Below are positions 22,313 through 33,537 of a DNA stretch of 64,000 nucleotides, piece after piece. Positions within the stretch are counted from its first letter, which is position 1. Each line of letters begins with the position of its first letter. Origin of the DNA: Mariannaea sp. PMI_226 (Eukaryota; Ascomycota; Sordariomycetes; Hypocreales; Nectriaceae). The notes under the pieces are model-generated. The model was not told the origin of the DNA. It worked only from the letters and a program-made list of their open reading frames with translations, and ran no database searches. Position numbers and translations under genes: made by a program. The stretch covers positions 1-64,000 of the forward strand of contig JANFOG010000020.1 of assembly GCA_024336345.1 (NCBI GenBank), written 5' to 3'.

Positions 22313-22891
22313 TCAACGCACACCGTGAAAAATATGAAGTAGCTTGACGCTGCGTGGTTGTTGGTGCCTCACAGAAAGAAATTGGAAATAGAAAAAAGGT
22401 CGCTTACCGTGTTTCACGCCACTGGCGGCTCGCGGCCCAATTGAAGGTGTCCCATCTTGTTCGACGCCGTAAAATGCAGTGGTAAAGCAGGAAGGGGTTT
22501 CAGGCTGATCGCATCTTCGGAGTAAGATATCGATATCAAACCTCAAATAGTTGAGGTCAACAGCTTGTTCAAAGTGCTGATACTGGGCCGTATCATCCAA
22601 AAACATTTTGCGCTCGAAGCTCGCTTCGCTCTCGTTCTCGTTCCAATCAATTGTTACAGTGCATTGAACTCCAAACCGCTTCTTGGGACCCTCTATTCTT
22701 TCAAACGAGATATCTGTCTTGAATTTAGTTACAGAAGTTGTATCTGTTGAGTTGACAGTGTTGGGTGGTTTCTTTTGCACTCCGCTATTGAGCACTTCCC
22801 GCTGTTTGATGGTCACGGTGCTGCTGTTCGTTCCGGGGTAGCTAACAATTACTTTGCATTCAACACTGGGTGAGTGGCTGGAGGGTGACAT
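22313..22891 (-). CDS. Hypothetical protein, ends uncertain (192-aa frame)
   Basis: The open frame reads MSPSSHSPSVECKVIVSYPG... and is rich in beta-prone, Thr/Ser/Val stretches. A segment like DISFERIEGPKKRFGVQCTV and an acidic loop could be an immunoglobulin-like or jelly-roll fold. The frame is open upstream of the first Met (QAREGLGELSY), behind AG acceptor sites and a CTAAC branch-like site. Another ATG with similar start, MSPSSSIDTGFPATQV, lies at 23058, so an additional 5' exon is likely. A GTAAGC donor near 22405 suggests the printed C-terminus may be intron. No family recognised. Confidence 0.45.
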   Translation of the reverse strand: MSPSSHSPSVECKVIVSYPGTNSSTVTIKQREVLNSGVQKKPPNTVNSTDTTSVTKFKTDISFERIEGPKKRFGVQCTVTIDWNENESEASFERKMFLDDTAQYQHFEQAVDLNYLRFDIDILLRRCDQPETPSCFTTAFYGVEQDGTPSIGPRAASGVKHGKRPFFYFQFLSVRHQQPRSVKLLHIFHGVR

Positions 22892-23058
22892 GTAGCTCAG
22901 TTCGCCGAGTCCTTCCCTGGCCTGGATCTGGTTATACAGTTAGTCGTGCTTCTCCGAGCGGTCAAGTAGTCCAAACCCAGCCACAGCTCGCATTATCGTC
23001 GTGCGTGTTCGAGACTTGAGTTGCGGGGAAGCCAGTGTCTATAGAAGAGGATGGTGAC

Positions 23059-24445
23059 ATAATCGAGATAAAAAAGGTTTACACTCCAAATAACACTGGA
23101 TAAGTGCTGAGAACTATGAGAGATGGAAGAGCAGACGGAAGATTCATTGACTTTATATGATGGCTGCGCTCCACATCACATCATTAGTCAGGGCCACTCA
23201 CAAGGGGGTGTACTCAATGCATAAGTGCGCCTTCCTAACCTATCCAGTGGGGTCATCGCAGAGCTCGCAGCTTCCAGGGCCCTTTCGGAAGCTGACTGGC
23301 TCTCGAGACGTGAAAAGCGTTAACTTCACCATGCATCGCGTACTCCATTTCCCTTTAGGTCCCATCGGCAGAGAGGGTCAGGCTCATAAATGTGAAGAAC
23401 GATGTTACCGTTAGGAGTCGCATGTTTTTACTCAGCCGCGGACCGCCCTTGATTTGCTTTGACATGGGCAAGCCCTCCGGGTAGGTCATGTGCTGACTTT
23501 TCACAGTAAACATGAAGGAGAATAAAGGAATTGCTCATAATATACATCCACCGATCTTCCTGCTACACGACATCAATTTGAGCACCGTCTTAAGTGCTGT
23601 ATCACCGTCCCTAGCTCAGACCCATTCCAAACTTTAGCCTAGTCCGAATCTCCCACCCCAGTGTCTTTGTAAATACTGATCCAACAGATTGCGAAGGATT
23701 CTGATTATACCAACTAGCGACATTCTAGTGGATTACTGAGAACCAGATGACAACATTTAGGTGTGAGTATCTCAAAACTTGTAGCTTCTTGAATCCAGAT
23801 AATAGTTTCAGAGTCATGGTGATGTTGTCCCAAGGAGAACCCAGCGGTCTCAAGACTCGTAGGTTAAGACAAGCAGGAATAAGACCTTTGATTAAAAGTT
23901 GAAGAACAGAGTTATTCCTCCAGTTGCTATGAGCCATACTGGCCTCCAGCGTGAGAAGCCTCAGGTACCATACTGTGGAAAAAGAGGATAGATACCGTAG
24001 CCATACTATAGAGATTGTATTTCTCCATTGTAATCGTGTTCACAATAAAATTCACGCCAATCGTGTTGAGATCCGTGGTGAAACGGGCCAATGACTATGC
24101 TGATCCTTTGGTGGTTACAGTAACAATACAATCCTGTATTGTGAGACTCATAAGTAAATCTACAGTGTGAATTGTGTATCCCTACAAGGATTGGTTCAGC
24201 TGGTAGCAGCCGAAGGCCAAAAGTCTCCGTACACTGAAGGTCATCTGTCCATTATGTAACATCTGAGAGATCTGGTTTGGAGTTTCTATGCTCGTCTCCA
24301 TTATTAGGCACTATCTGCCCTCTCCCCTCTAGCCTCGGTCCTCCGGGTTCAGCCGTGCTTGATTTCCGTAAACCTATACATACCATACCATTCTGACTCC
24401 TACCTGAAATTTTATTTCTTAAGAGCTCATTCCAGACTAATAATC
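23059..24445. other. 1.4-kb region with no firm gene
   Basis: A minus-strand frame at 23725-23937 (LIPACLNLRVLRPL, then LLSGFKKLQVLRYSHLN) has the rhythm of F-box/LRR proteins and may be a decayed fragment. The remainder holds no recognisable feature, apart from the likely promoter of the GH16 gene at its right end. Confidence 0.35.
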
Positions 24446-25510
24446 ATGTACACTATCTCCCTCATCCTCGGGCTCTCAGTTCTAGTCACTGGAGCTTTGC
24501 ATGAGAGTTACGCTTTGGAAAGGATTTACAACTACACAAACTTCTTCAACGAGTTCGACTTCTTCACCGAGGTGGATCCGACGGATGGTTACGTTGAATA
24601 TGCTAATGCTGCCACCGCCTCTGGCTGCGGACTCGTCGGGTATCAAAACGGCCTCATATATATTGGTGTGGACCACCAAACTGTCAACCCCACTAAGGGT
24701 CGTAAGTCGGTACGTGTGACCTCGAAGAAATCCTGGTCAAACGGCCTTTTTATCGCAAATATAACCCACATGCCTGGTGGTATATGCGGGGTTTGGCCCG
24801 CCATGTGGCTTTACGGACCCAATTGGCCAGCATCCGGCGAGATCGACGTCATTGAAGGCATCAACTCCCAATCCGCCAACATCGTCACGCTCCACACTAG
24901 CCCTGGCTGCACTATGACCAACGAAGGCACCATGGATTCAACCGTACTGAAGGAGCCCAACTGTCATCTTGGATGTAGTCAAACATCCAGTGGTACTTCC
25001 AACTACGGTACTGACTTCAACCAGAATGGTGGCGGTATCTACGTTTTGGAGTGGACACCAAGCCGCATCTCCGTCTGGTTTTTTTCGCGGAGCACCATTC
25101 CTTCAGATATAGCGAGCCAGGAACCAGACCCATCTAGATGGGGCAAGCCCATTGCTCGATTCAACGGTAATGCTGGCTGCAACATCAACGAGCATTTCCG
25201 GAACAACAATCTAGTAATTGACACCACATTCTGTGGAAATTGGGCGGGCGTAGATTCTGTATGGGAAAGTGACTCCATCTGCTCCATCAAGGCCCGGAGT
25301 TGCATTGAGTTTGTCGCTGCAAACCCCTTCGAATTCGCCGAGGCTTACTGGCTCATCAGCTCAATCGAAGTCTATCAGAGAGGGAACAACTATGGTAATC
25401 ATAGAAATTATACTCCGCCAGTCAAACACATCTCCAATCGTAGCTTCACCCCCAAGAAGGCACTGACAAGACATGGTAATCCTTTTTTGAAATATCGGAA
25501 TATAACGTAG
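24446..25510 (+). CDS. Secreted GH16 endo-beta-1,3(4)-glucanase-like, 354 aa
   Basis: An intronless frame. I chose ATG 24446 because it opens a clear signal peptide (MYTISLILGLSVLVTGALHE); an earlier in-frame start at 24359 would bury it. The GH16 catalytic motif is GEIDVIEGIN at residues 131-140, with E132 as nucleophile, D134 as helper and E137 as acid/base. Around it are GGICGVWPAMW, GTDFNQNGGGIYVLEWT and a substrate-cleft Trp-rich part. Such enzymes cut beta-1,3 or mixed-linked glucans in walls of fungi, plants or algae. The C-terminus is basic with no GPI tail. All catalytic residues are present. Confidence 0.92.
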   Translation: MYTISLILGLSVLVTGALHESYALERIYNYTNFFNEFDFFTEVDPTDGYVEYANAATASGCGLVGYQNGLIYIGVDHQTVNPTKGRKSVRVTSKKSWSNGLFIANITHMPGGICGVWPAMWLYGPNWPASGEIDVIEGINSQSANIVTLHTSPGCTMTNEGTMDSTVLKEPNCHLGCSQTSSGTSNYGTDFNQNGGGIYVLEWTPSRISVWFFSRSTIPSDIASQEPDPSRWGKPIARFNGNAGCNINEHFRNNNLVIDTTFCGNWAGVDSVWESDSICSIKARSCIEFVAANPFEFAEAYWLISSIEVYQRGNNYGNHRNYTPPVKHISNRSFTPKKALTRHGNPFLKYRNIT

Positions 25511-25798
25511 ATAATACTACATATGTATTTTGATGTCTGAGTTGCGTTCAGTCACCACTATGAGCATTTTACAATTTGCGAGATCTCCCACCTAGGAAGC
25601 GATCTCGCCCAGGAAGAAAAAAACGACCAGCATATCTACGGCTAGTTCGCGATGTCTGCCTTGAGTTTATTTGACCAGATTAATTTACTATGATTTATGT
25701 ATGATACACCAAGTTACGGGTTCACCGTCGATCAAGGTGTGAATCTATCTTGTAGACGCCTGACAGAGACCGCTGTTAATGCCTCTATATCAGAACAT

Positions 25799-28570
25799 TT
25801 ATTCTGGACCGGGTTGCTCTGTCTTCTGTCTTGTTAACTTCGCCACATCCTCCTCTCTTACCACTAATTTCCGTTTGCCTTGCCGTTGTAACTTAACCGA
25901 ACATAGCCTTTTGTCATCCTTCTTTAATATTTCGTATGCAATTTCGGGATTCAATACCTTATCTTTTCCATTGAGTATATAGTAGCCATTTAATTTTAGA
26001 AGTTTAGCAAGTTCTTTGAATGTTTCCTCGGTTGCGTTCGCCACGAACTCCCTAGCGTATAAACCAAGATACAAGATTCCTATAAACTTGTAATAATGAT
26101 TTTCGTTGATAGCTGTTTGTAAGGCCTGGATCAGATCCCAGGATTCCACATTCTCTCTGCCTCGGCCTTGAATTCCAAGAACGGCCTCTTTTGTGTTGAA
26201 TGGTACGTCTGTTTGGGTAGATTCATGTTTACCCGCCGGAATCTCTCGCTTTTTATTCGCTTCATTGATATACTGTGCAACTTTTTCACGGAGAGCTTTG
26301 CTTTGGGAATTTAAATTTTCGATTTCTATTTGTTGATTCCCAATCAAGCCATGTAGTTGCTCATTCTCAGATTGGACTTGCTGCAACCTGCCTTCTTCGG
26401 TTTTAATCTGTTCGCGAATCTCTAGTAGTCTTCGTTGTTCCCATTCATACTGCGATTCTAGTTTACGAATCGACTCGGATACGCCAGCCATCTCCACATA
26501 GTTACTCTCCGACATGCTGTTCTCAGCCGTTGGTACTGGAGTCTCAGCTTCTACCAAATGTGATGTATCGTACAAGTATTGATCAAGATTGTGTGGAGCA
26601 TTAGCGAGTAGGCTGTCAAGGTCAATATGAATTTGCCGGTTGGAGAAGACCTGAGAGTACAAGGACTGAAGGGTAAAAAAAGATGACAAGCCGCGATCCT
26701 TATTGGCGGCTGGACGTTCCATATGCTGAATGAAGGTAAGTGACCGATCGCGGAGGTGGTCTTCAGTACGTGGTAAGCCACATCGGGTTGGTGTCGACTT
26801 CGACCCAGACAGAGCTGGAAAGGCCTTGCCGCTCCAAATCTCAGCTTTCATGTCTAGATTGTCTTCGATTTCGTCTTCACCGTCACTAAGCTCGCTTCCC
26901 TGGTCACTCTTTTGCTCCCAGGCAGACGCATAAGAGCTAGCAATCTTATCCACACACTTCTCATAAGCATCACTTTTTCCAGACCCAGGGATGCGAACGT
27001 CTTGCAAATGTCTCACAGCCATGCATCGATAAGGATTTTTTTGGAGAAATCCGTCAATCTGCAAGTTTCTGAAACCCAATTTGTGCGCCAGTCTTGCAAG
27101 TCCCCATAGAATTACTGCATTTGCGGGCCTGGACTCCGTTCCCGCCAATTTCCTCTTCAACTTGGGTTGCAGCCATTGATATTCACGCCATGCGTAGAGC
27201 CAGAGCTGACGGTATGCGATCTCGAAGCAGTCAACATTCTGAACTGGCACAGATTTGCAGACGTGGGGCGAGACTTGGACAAGGCAATGTGTACCACCTG
27301 AGTTTGAGAAGTCGCTAGAAAGAGAAAAACGCAAAGAGTGGTTGCGGACGTTGACCAGCTGTGTCAGGCAAGCCACAACAGGTCTCAACTGATTGAGGTT
27401 GCTGAAGAACCCCCACAGTGTAGGTACCATGCGGTGCCTCGTAGCGTCACATATTCTGAGCCAGACCCTTTCTCGATATGCGTCATTGAAATATCCTAAC
27501 ATTTGACGGTTCGCGGAGAGCGCTCCCAGTTCTCTTCTTTCGGTTTCGTTGGCACCTGGAGCAGAACAGTCGAGAATACTTAGGCTATGCACATCGAGCA
27601 TCTCCATTGCTTCCTCATTATCCTCGAAGACATAATACCAGAATCTTTTGGTATCGTTCAACATAGCGAGAAGTTCCTATCGTTACGTAAGCCACGGTCT
27701 AAGCCGTAGTTCCCAGCGTGTGAACTCACGTCCATGCAGCTCATCGACAGCATTTTGTTGACAACACTCAATCGCAACCCTGAGTACAGAGCGGGTAGAT
27801 GCTGGAAGGAATCAAACGCCGCAGTAAAAACTGCATTTCCAAACAGCTGTCGTAAACGATCGCACTTGCTGCTCCTGTAGCTTTCACTCTCATCACCACA
27901 TCGCGCATTTCCAGTTCTGGCAGCCTTGGTAGCCGCTAGCAATGCCCACCACTTCCTGGCGTTTCGGAGATCTTTCTTCCTCCCGGAATGAAAATGGCCC
28001 TCAAACAATCTAATATTGTAGTAGAACTCTCCGTCTTCTATATCCTTCTCGTTGGACCTTTCATCTTGCAAGTCGCGTCTTGTTTCATCCGCTATCTCTG
28101 ATTGAAGAGTAAGTTATTTTTTTTTTTTTTTTTTATTTTTTTAATCTTTTCAGTGCTCGGACTCACGTACCCGAGGAAAATAATTTTACCACCCAACGTT
28201 TCTTTTTGACCTTTTCAAGCTCGCTTGCTGCCAATACCCTATGGTGCCCTTGAAGGCATTGCAATTGATAGCCATCTGGAAATTCCAGCTCAGCATATTC
28301 GGAAGTATGCTTGAGAAGAGCTTCCGGACTCAGTTGCGCTGCGAGAAGGGCGCCTTCCAAGTGGCCTTTGTCTATAATGGCAGAGATTTGGTGGTTAGAC
28401 TTCTCGGGGAGGCATGCCAGGCCATCCTGCATCAAGGCCTTGATACGTTGAATATTACCTCGATTGAGCTTTGAAGAATTCAAGGATAGGTTTTTGAAGT
28501 CTATGCTGGCAGTTCCAAGAAAATGGGCTACCTTATCGAGCGCAATGCGCCGGTCAACATTGGATCCCAT
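25799..28570 (-). CDS. DUF3723 family protein, 881 aa
   Basis: Three exons, 28570-28171, 28097-27730 and 27676-25799, join over introns of 73 and 53 nt; phases fit. Residues 100-133 carry LQCLQGHHRVLAA...KRWVVKLFS, after which come EFYYNIR and the segment YSGLRLSVVNKMLSM...MDELLAML. These are the features I associate with DUF3723. The GHHR motif and its setting recall ParB/sulfiredoxin-like folds; that is my inference. A long coiled coil lies at about residues 655-735, and the end is basic. DUF3723 genes are among the recurrent cargo of Starship giant transposons; the biochemical role is unknown. The gene diverges from a pseudokinase gene over 284 bp. It appears intact. Confidence 0.85.
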
Positions 28571-28854
28571 GTGGGGTATATTTTAAGGTTGCGCAGATTT
28601 CTAATACAGTAGATAAAGAAGAAGAATGGGGTATTGGGAATAAGGAGGCAGATATATGTGCCTGTAGTACCGAAAATATGGACCCTGTCCAAAATGGCCG
28701 TCCATTAGTAGCTGTAGGTTTTCTTGTCCCTTCCCCTTCCATGTCCTCTATGGGTCTGAGCTAAGCCTCCTGCTGATCAAGTATACTTAGTTCCTGTGCT
28801 CCTGTCGAGAAAATAATGTGATGGAACCTTATCAGCTGTACAGACTATTGAAGG
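28571..28854. promoter_or_regulatory. Shared divergent promoter region (284 bp)
   Basis: The start codons of the DUF3723 gene (minus) and the pseudokinase gene (plus) face away from each other across this short gap, so their promoters must overlap. No specific binding site is named; CT-rich runs lie on the plus strand near 28725. Confidence 0.5.
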
Positions 28855-29903
28855 ATGAATCCTGAACCAAGAAAACCCCAGCGCTCCCGCCCCACGGCGC
28901 AGGTCGGTATTGAAGATCTCCTCAAGTCCTTATCTCTAGGCGATAAATCTACCCAACCTAACATTTCAACGGGTTCTCGACCACGCAGGCCGAGCCGAGT
29001 CCCAGATTCGGCACCTAAACCAGCATTGAAACCAAACGAACCGAAGAAGATCAATCAACCCGTTGCGGGTAGTGCAATCCAAGATTTTGCGCCTAGCCAG
29101 TCAATCACGTTCGGCCATGGACAGCCGTATAACCGCTATCAAAATGCGTACAGTCTCCGTATCGGGCAAAGACTTTTTAGTGTACTTTCTCTCACAAATC
29201 CGACGACTAAAGATAGACACTGCGGCGGCCTGGCAGAGGTATTCAATGGAAATGATGCTACCCAACAGATACGAAATATTCAAGGGATCAGGCATCCTAG
29301 GTTTTTGGAAGCGCTTGATACGTACAAGACCGACGATGGAATGCTTGTGGTCTTTCAGTTCATGCCATTCTCTCTGTTTGAGCTTTCAACAGTTCAAGAG
29401 CTGAAGGATCCGCATCTTGCGGCAATTATTAGCCAAGTATGTCATACATCAGATACCTGAAGGACATACACTAACAGATTAGGTGATTGACGGGCTTCTA
29501 TTTTTGAAAACTCCTCACCTTAAACATGAGACGCTGATCCCTGCTAACGTGTTGGTTAACTACAAGGGGGAAGTTAAGATTTGTAAGATACGTCTGGGCA
29601 ACTTCAAGCAAGTTACTAAACTAGAACCTAGGGGCACGAGAGTTTTCTTTCGACGTTTCATCCAGAAATGTCTGTAAAGAGCTGTTCATATTAATGTCAC
29701 GATTCATGCAACTCCCTGAACAACACATGACGGCGAATATGCAGGCGCATTCACTTCCGGGACATTGCGCTGCGTTTCCACATGCAGTGGACTTTTTATT
29801 TGCTGTGAAAGCAGCTGCCGAAAAAGTAGAACATAGCTATGCTAAAGACGATTCGGCTCTTCAGAGATTGTCTAAGGTAGAAGAAGCCCCAAGAACCTTT
29901 TAG
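28855..29903 (+). CDS. Protein kinase-like pseudokinase 1, 317 aa
   Basis: Three exons, 28855-29436, 29483-29582 and 29632-29903 (introns 46 and 49 nt, both with ACTAA-type branch sites). The N-terminal ~75 residues are basic and disordered. A kinase-like fold follows: IQGIRHPRFLEALDTY, an MLVVFQFMPFSLFEL hinge, and VIDGLLFL. The catalytic-loop counterpart reads HETLIPANV (residues 209-217), where the usual HRD is HET, so the catalytic Asp is lost, while Asn216 remains. No VAxK lysine or DFG is visible; the DFG position becomes KIWAREFS after splicing. The paralogue at 35283 has the same intron position after VKI. I infer a non-catalytic signalling or decoy protein. Confidence 0.7.
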
Positions 29904-31698
29904 TCCTTGAGCTAACCCTTTAGCACAAATTCTTTGATACCATCGCAACCTCCGCCGAGTTCGAGATATCACTTACCTATATCTTAGGTAGAATTGCCTG
30001 GCAAGTGGAAGACCCGGCGAAGTGACGCTAAATGTGGGAATATCCAAGTATTTCCAAATGATATGCCCAGAGAAATTATGGTCTAATTAACTTCCGCTCG
30101 GTTGCAGGTTGAGTAATCTGCTACTCGGAAGAAGGGGATGGGGGTGACATCAGTCCGTAGCAACTGGTTATTCAACAGTAAGAGTTGGGAATAGCACCCA
30201 AAGCGGCTAGGTTAAGGGATATACTGTACTGTACGCATAGAGATGTAAATTTCCTAAATCGACTCCAACATCTACTGTACATACTCTCACCTCATAAAAT
30301 TTATTATTGATAAACTATGGGGCCTGTTGGGTACTACCTTGCTAGGGGCAGTGAGCCTATTTGGTGATAGAGTCTAAAGAACATTTTGGGTCATCAACTT
30401 GAGCCTCCTGGCAGCAACCTATATTAGGCATAGCTGGTCGGAGCTGTGGGGAGCCTCCTTCAACGTTGTATGCCAATGACCTTTGTGATCGAGACATGAC
30501 CAATAACAATTGTATCAGGCAGACCATTTATGACTCGAGTCCTTAAATGGTCCATTCAAGGACGCATATACGGCTTATTTAGCACTTTTCCATGGCTAGG
30601 AAAAAAGTCCTTGCGTGCCTCTGATTTCGATTTATCTTTTGTGCGAGCCATATCACGCTTGCCCGCTGTCTTGCTGTGTTACTGCGTTGCTGCTTCCACC
30701 TTTACAGTCAAGTACAAGCTCAGCGCCAGCATTTTTAATGTGAAAAGTGGACAAGACTGCCTAATTTGGGAGGTATGTTGACTAATTTATATGGTCTCTA
30801 TAGAATTACACAACTCAAAACTGACGCTGAGCCTGTACGTGACTGTATTGTCGCACGCAGCCAACATGGCAATCCGGCTATAAGCATATACATTCGAAGT
30901 GGTGATCAACTAGGATCAGTAGCCAAGCTAAAGCCTCTCTAGCTACCATCTATACAAGTAAGGAGAAAACTGCCTTTGCAGAAACGTCCTGTATATCCTA
31001 TCCCCCTATAGAAAATACATGTGTCAACCGCAACATATCCCTCCACCCACCACCCAGTTTTCATCCTGTTGTCTAATCTTTTGGTCCACAGCCCAACTTT
31101 GCAGCCAACTCCGATCTGTAGGATATCCCATCACAAAAACGAGCTAGAGAAATTGCCTTAACAGAGATGAAGCAGTAAGATAAAGATGCTCCACCAAGTT
31201 TGAGTCTGAGCCGGAGAAAGGCTTAGTGGGTACTGAAACTTTACGTAAGAAGATTACGCAAGTCGTGACTTTGACCAGAGGACGCACGGGGATTGGTTGC
31301 AAGGTTGGGAGAAATTCTTCCCTCAAGTATGAATACTTCTTTATAACAAGCTTCAATTAACATTCTTCATTGGATGATATGTGAACTGTCGTCATAGCTT
31401 CGTTGCACATGTATAAGGGAGCTGATTGTCGGAAGGCACGAGCAATGGCGTCATTGATATTGCACCTACGCGAAAGTATCCCACTAGTCTTGCATTTTGA
31501 TAAGCAGGAAATGAAGTAAATGTCAGTATTAGTTGACTGAAACCTTGCCATACCCCGCCTAATTTTCTCAGAGTTGTCGTTTGTATTACTGGGAGCTCTG
31601 CTTGCAATATCTAACCTATGGCATTCATCATTTACTGCAAAGACTGTAAGGATATCTAAACCTGTTTGTTCTCTGAGCCTCCGTCCTTCAGCGTCAGT
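29904..31698. other. 1.8-kb intergenic region with MITE copy A
   Basis: Only the MITE at 30703-30847 is identifiable. An open frame at 30530 partly overlaps it and is not a gene. Confidence 0.45.
30703..30847 (+). mobile_element. TA-flanked MITE, copy A (145 bp)
   Basis: It starts TA-CAGTCAAGTACAAGCTCAGCG and ends CGCTGAGCCTGTACGTGACTG-TA, an inverted repeat of about 27 bp with TA at both ends. Related copies lie at 34987 and 45695. TA flanks and CAGT...ACTG ends suit Tc1/mariner-type mobilisation. It has no coding capacity. Confidence 0.7.
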
Positions 31699-32863
31699 TC
31701 ATAAGAAAACAAGCTCAATGTGTTCGTCAAAATACTGGAGCACCTGAAATGTGTTAATGTAATCTGGAGACTGATAGCAAATTGACCAAAGTGGGTTGCA
31801 ATACTTTTTGAGGAATATTTTGGTATAGGACTTGCTTTGGAAGCGTCGAAATCCTACCATCCTCCCAAGACACCTGAAAGACGAGATTACCACTGTCATC
31901 AAGACTATGAGAATTGATTGAACTTATTTTCATGTCCCGCGACAGTACATAACGCTCTCCAGCCGACCTAGCCCTAGCGTCATGCATGCTTCGTTTTGGT
32001 TCATAGACGCTCTTTTGCCGTCTCGCTTTCGTCTGTACCACTCCATCTTCGATCGTGGTTATCCTTAGGTGACTATCAAGAAATTGAATTACCTAAAAGA
32101 TGTCAGTAGAGATCTAGCAGACGAAAAGAAGTAGATGAGTGATGAATACTTTCTGGGGACACTTCTCATCAAGGACCTTCTTGGGATGTTGAGTCTTCAT
32201 GCCGTTCCCCCAGCAAACGTATCCAATAAGATCTGTGTTGTCAATCATTTGGAAAGCGTCAATAGTTTCGATCTCAGTTTCCCATGAGCTCAAAGGAGGG
32301 CTCCATTTCCTCTTCCTAGTTACAAACGGGGCGGTCGTGGTAATTCTCTTGATCTGTTCAGTTGATGTCAAACTGCTTTGCGAGGGTGACTCGCTCCTGC
32401 GCTTTCGTTTCTTGTCCCTGTTTCGTTTATCGATTCTACTGAAATCCTTGTAACGTCGATGGTTCTTGGCAAAATATGTTTCTAGGAGACAAGGACCTGA
32501 GACCCTAAAGAAAAGCAGGTGATGAGTGGGATCCATGCCATAATGACGAAGGCGTACTTTACATCAGATGCTCCTCTGGTTCCCACGTTTTTTCATCGTC
32601 ACCATCGTATCCCTCCCATTTCACCAAGAATTCCAGTCCACCCTGGGAACAAATTAGCCCAAAGGCATGAGATCATGAACAAGACACCTACAAATTTATC
32701 AATACGGTGTTGAAGAATATCTTGAACGACAAATCTGCATATATTATGAGTATGTAAATAAGCGTTCAGAAACAGAGTCTCACATGTTCTCATCAGATTC
32801 ACTTCTGGTAGGCTCTGATGCTAGGCTCTCGCTTGTTGATATTCTGGTGCGTTTTCGCACCAT
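31699..32863 (-). CDS. HP1-like chromatin protein with one chromodomain and two chromo shadow domains, 296 aa
   Basis: Six exons, 32863-32784, 32734-32692, 32642-32563, 32504-32150, 32092-31805 and 31743-31699; all phases fit. The chromodomain is at residues 28-67: FVVQDILQHRIDKF then GLEFLVKWEGYDGDDEKTWE. Aromatic cage candidates are F28, W50 and Y53, as needed for methyl-lysine binding. A basic hinge (RNRDKKRKRRSES) follows. The first chromo shadow domain spans residues 142-197 (WETEIETIDAF, GYVCWGNGMKTQHP, CPQKVIQFLDSHL). The second spans 234-296 (GNLVFQVSWEDGRISTLP, PQKVLQYFDEHIELV). Both shadow domains are interrupted by an intron at the same place, after CPQK/IPQK, so the second arose by duplication. 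HP1 proteins bind H3K9me and dimerise through one shadow domain; two in a row is unusual. Confidence 0.8.
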
Positions 32864-33537
32864 AGCCGTCCTATCCTGTCTTGCTTAATCTTTGATCCAA
32901 TTTGCATTAGGAAGGCTGAGGTCAGGATTGGGGTTAACTTATACCATCAATATGTTTTTTCGTACGCCACGACTACTTTGTGTCGATCTGTAACACATCC
33001 TAAGGAAGCAGACGAGAAATTTATGCCACGATCTGGGTCCAAACGAGGATGCGCCGATTTTTGTTCACAAATTGTATGAGCAGCGACCGAGAGCGCTACA
33101 TGTGGCTTGTACAGTACGACGCGTAGATCTACTGACCAAATGCAGACCAGGAAGGAAATAGCCGATTGCGCACAGCCACATTTGTTCACTAAAGGCCGTT
33201 CTCAATAAACTTTCTGTGAATAATAAGGGCGGATGCGCGATTCGGCCTAACCTCTGTTGCTTGTATGGACTGTGCTCCACAGATGGAGGGTGATTGTGTT
33301 ACTGGATAACGTGGCTGCAGTGAGAGAAGTTTCCATATTTGGTGCCTCAGGCATTACTTCGTAAGTATATTCAACTGCTCAGCACTCGTATGCAATTGAT
33401 CTATGATTTACATTGACATAGAAATCTCCCAAAGGCCCTAATTCATAAGGAAAAAAATGCTTGTAAGTCAACAGCAGAAGAATAAAGCCTAAGAACTTAT
33501 AGATGATATGCTGGAATGATATGCTGGAATAACGCTA
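32864..33537. other. Intergenic, no gene supported
   Basis: This is the 5' flank of the HP1-like gene and the 3' flank of the RING gene. Overlapping minus-strand frames at 32947-33280 show no motif. Confidence 0.4.

Noticed and set aside
30530..30781. Open frame overlapping MITE copy A
   Set aside because: Its second half is the MITE, so the frame is accidental.
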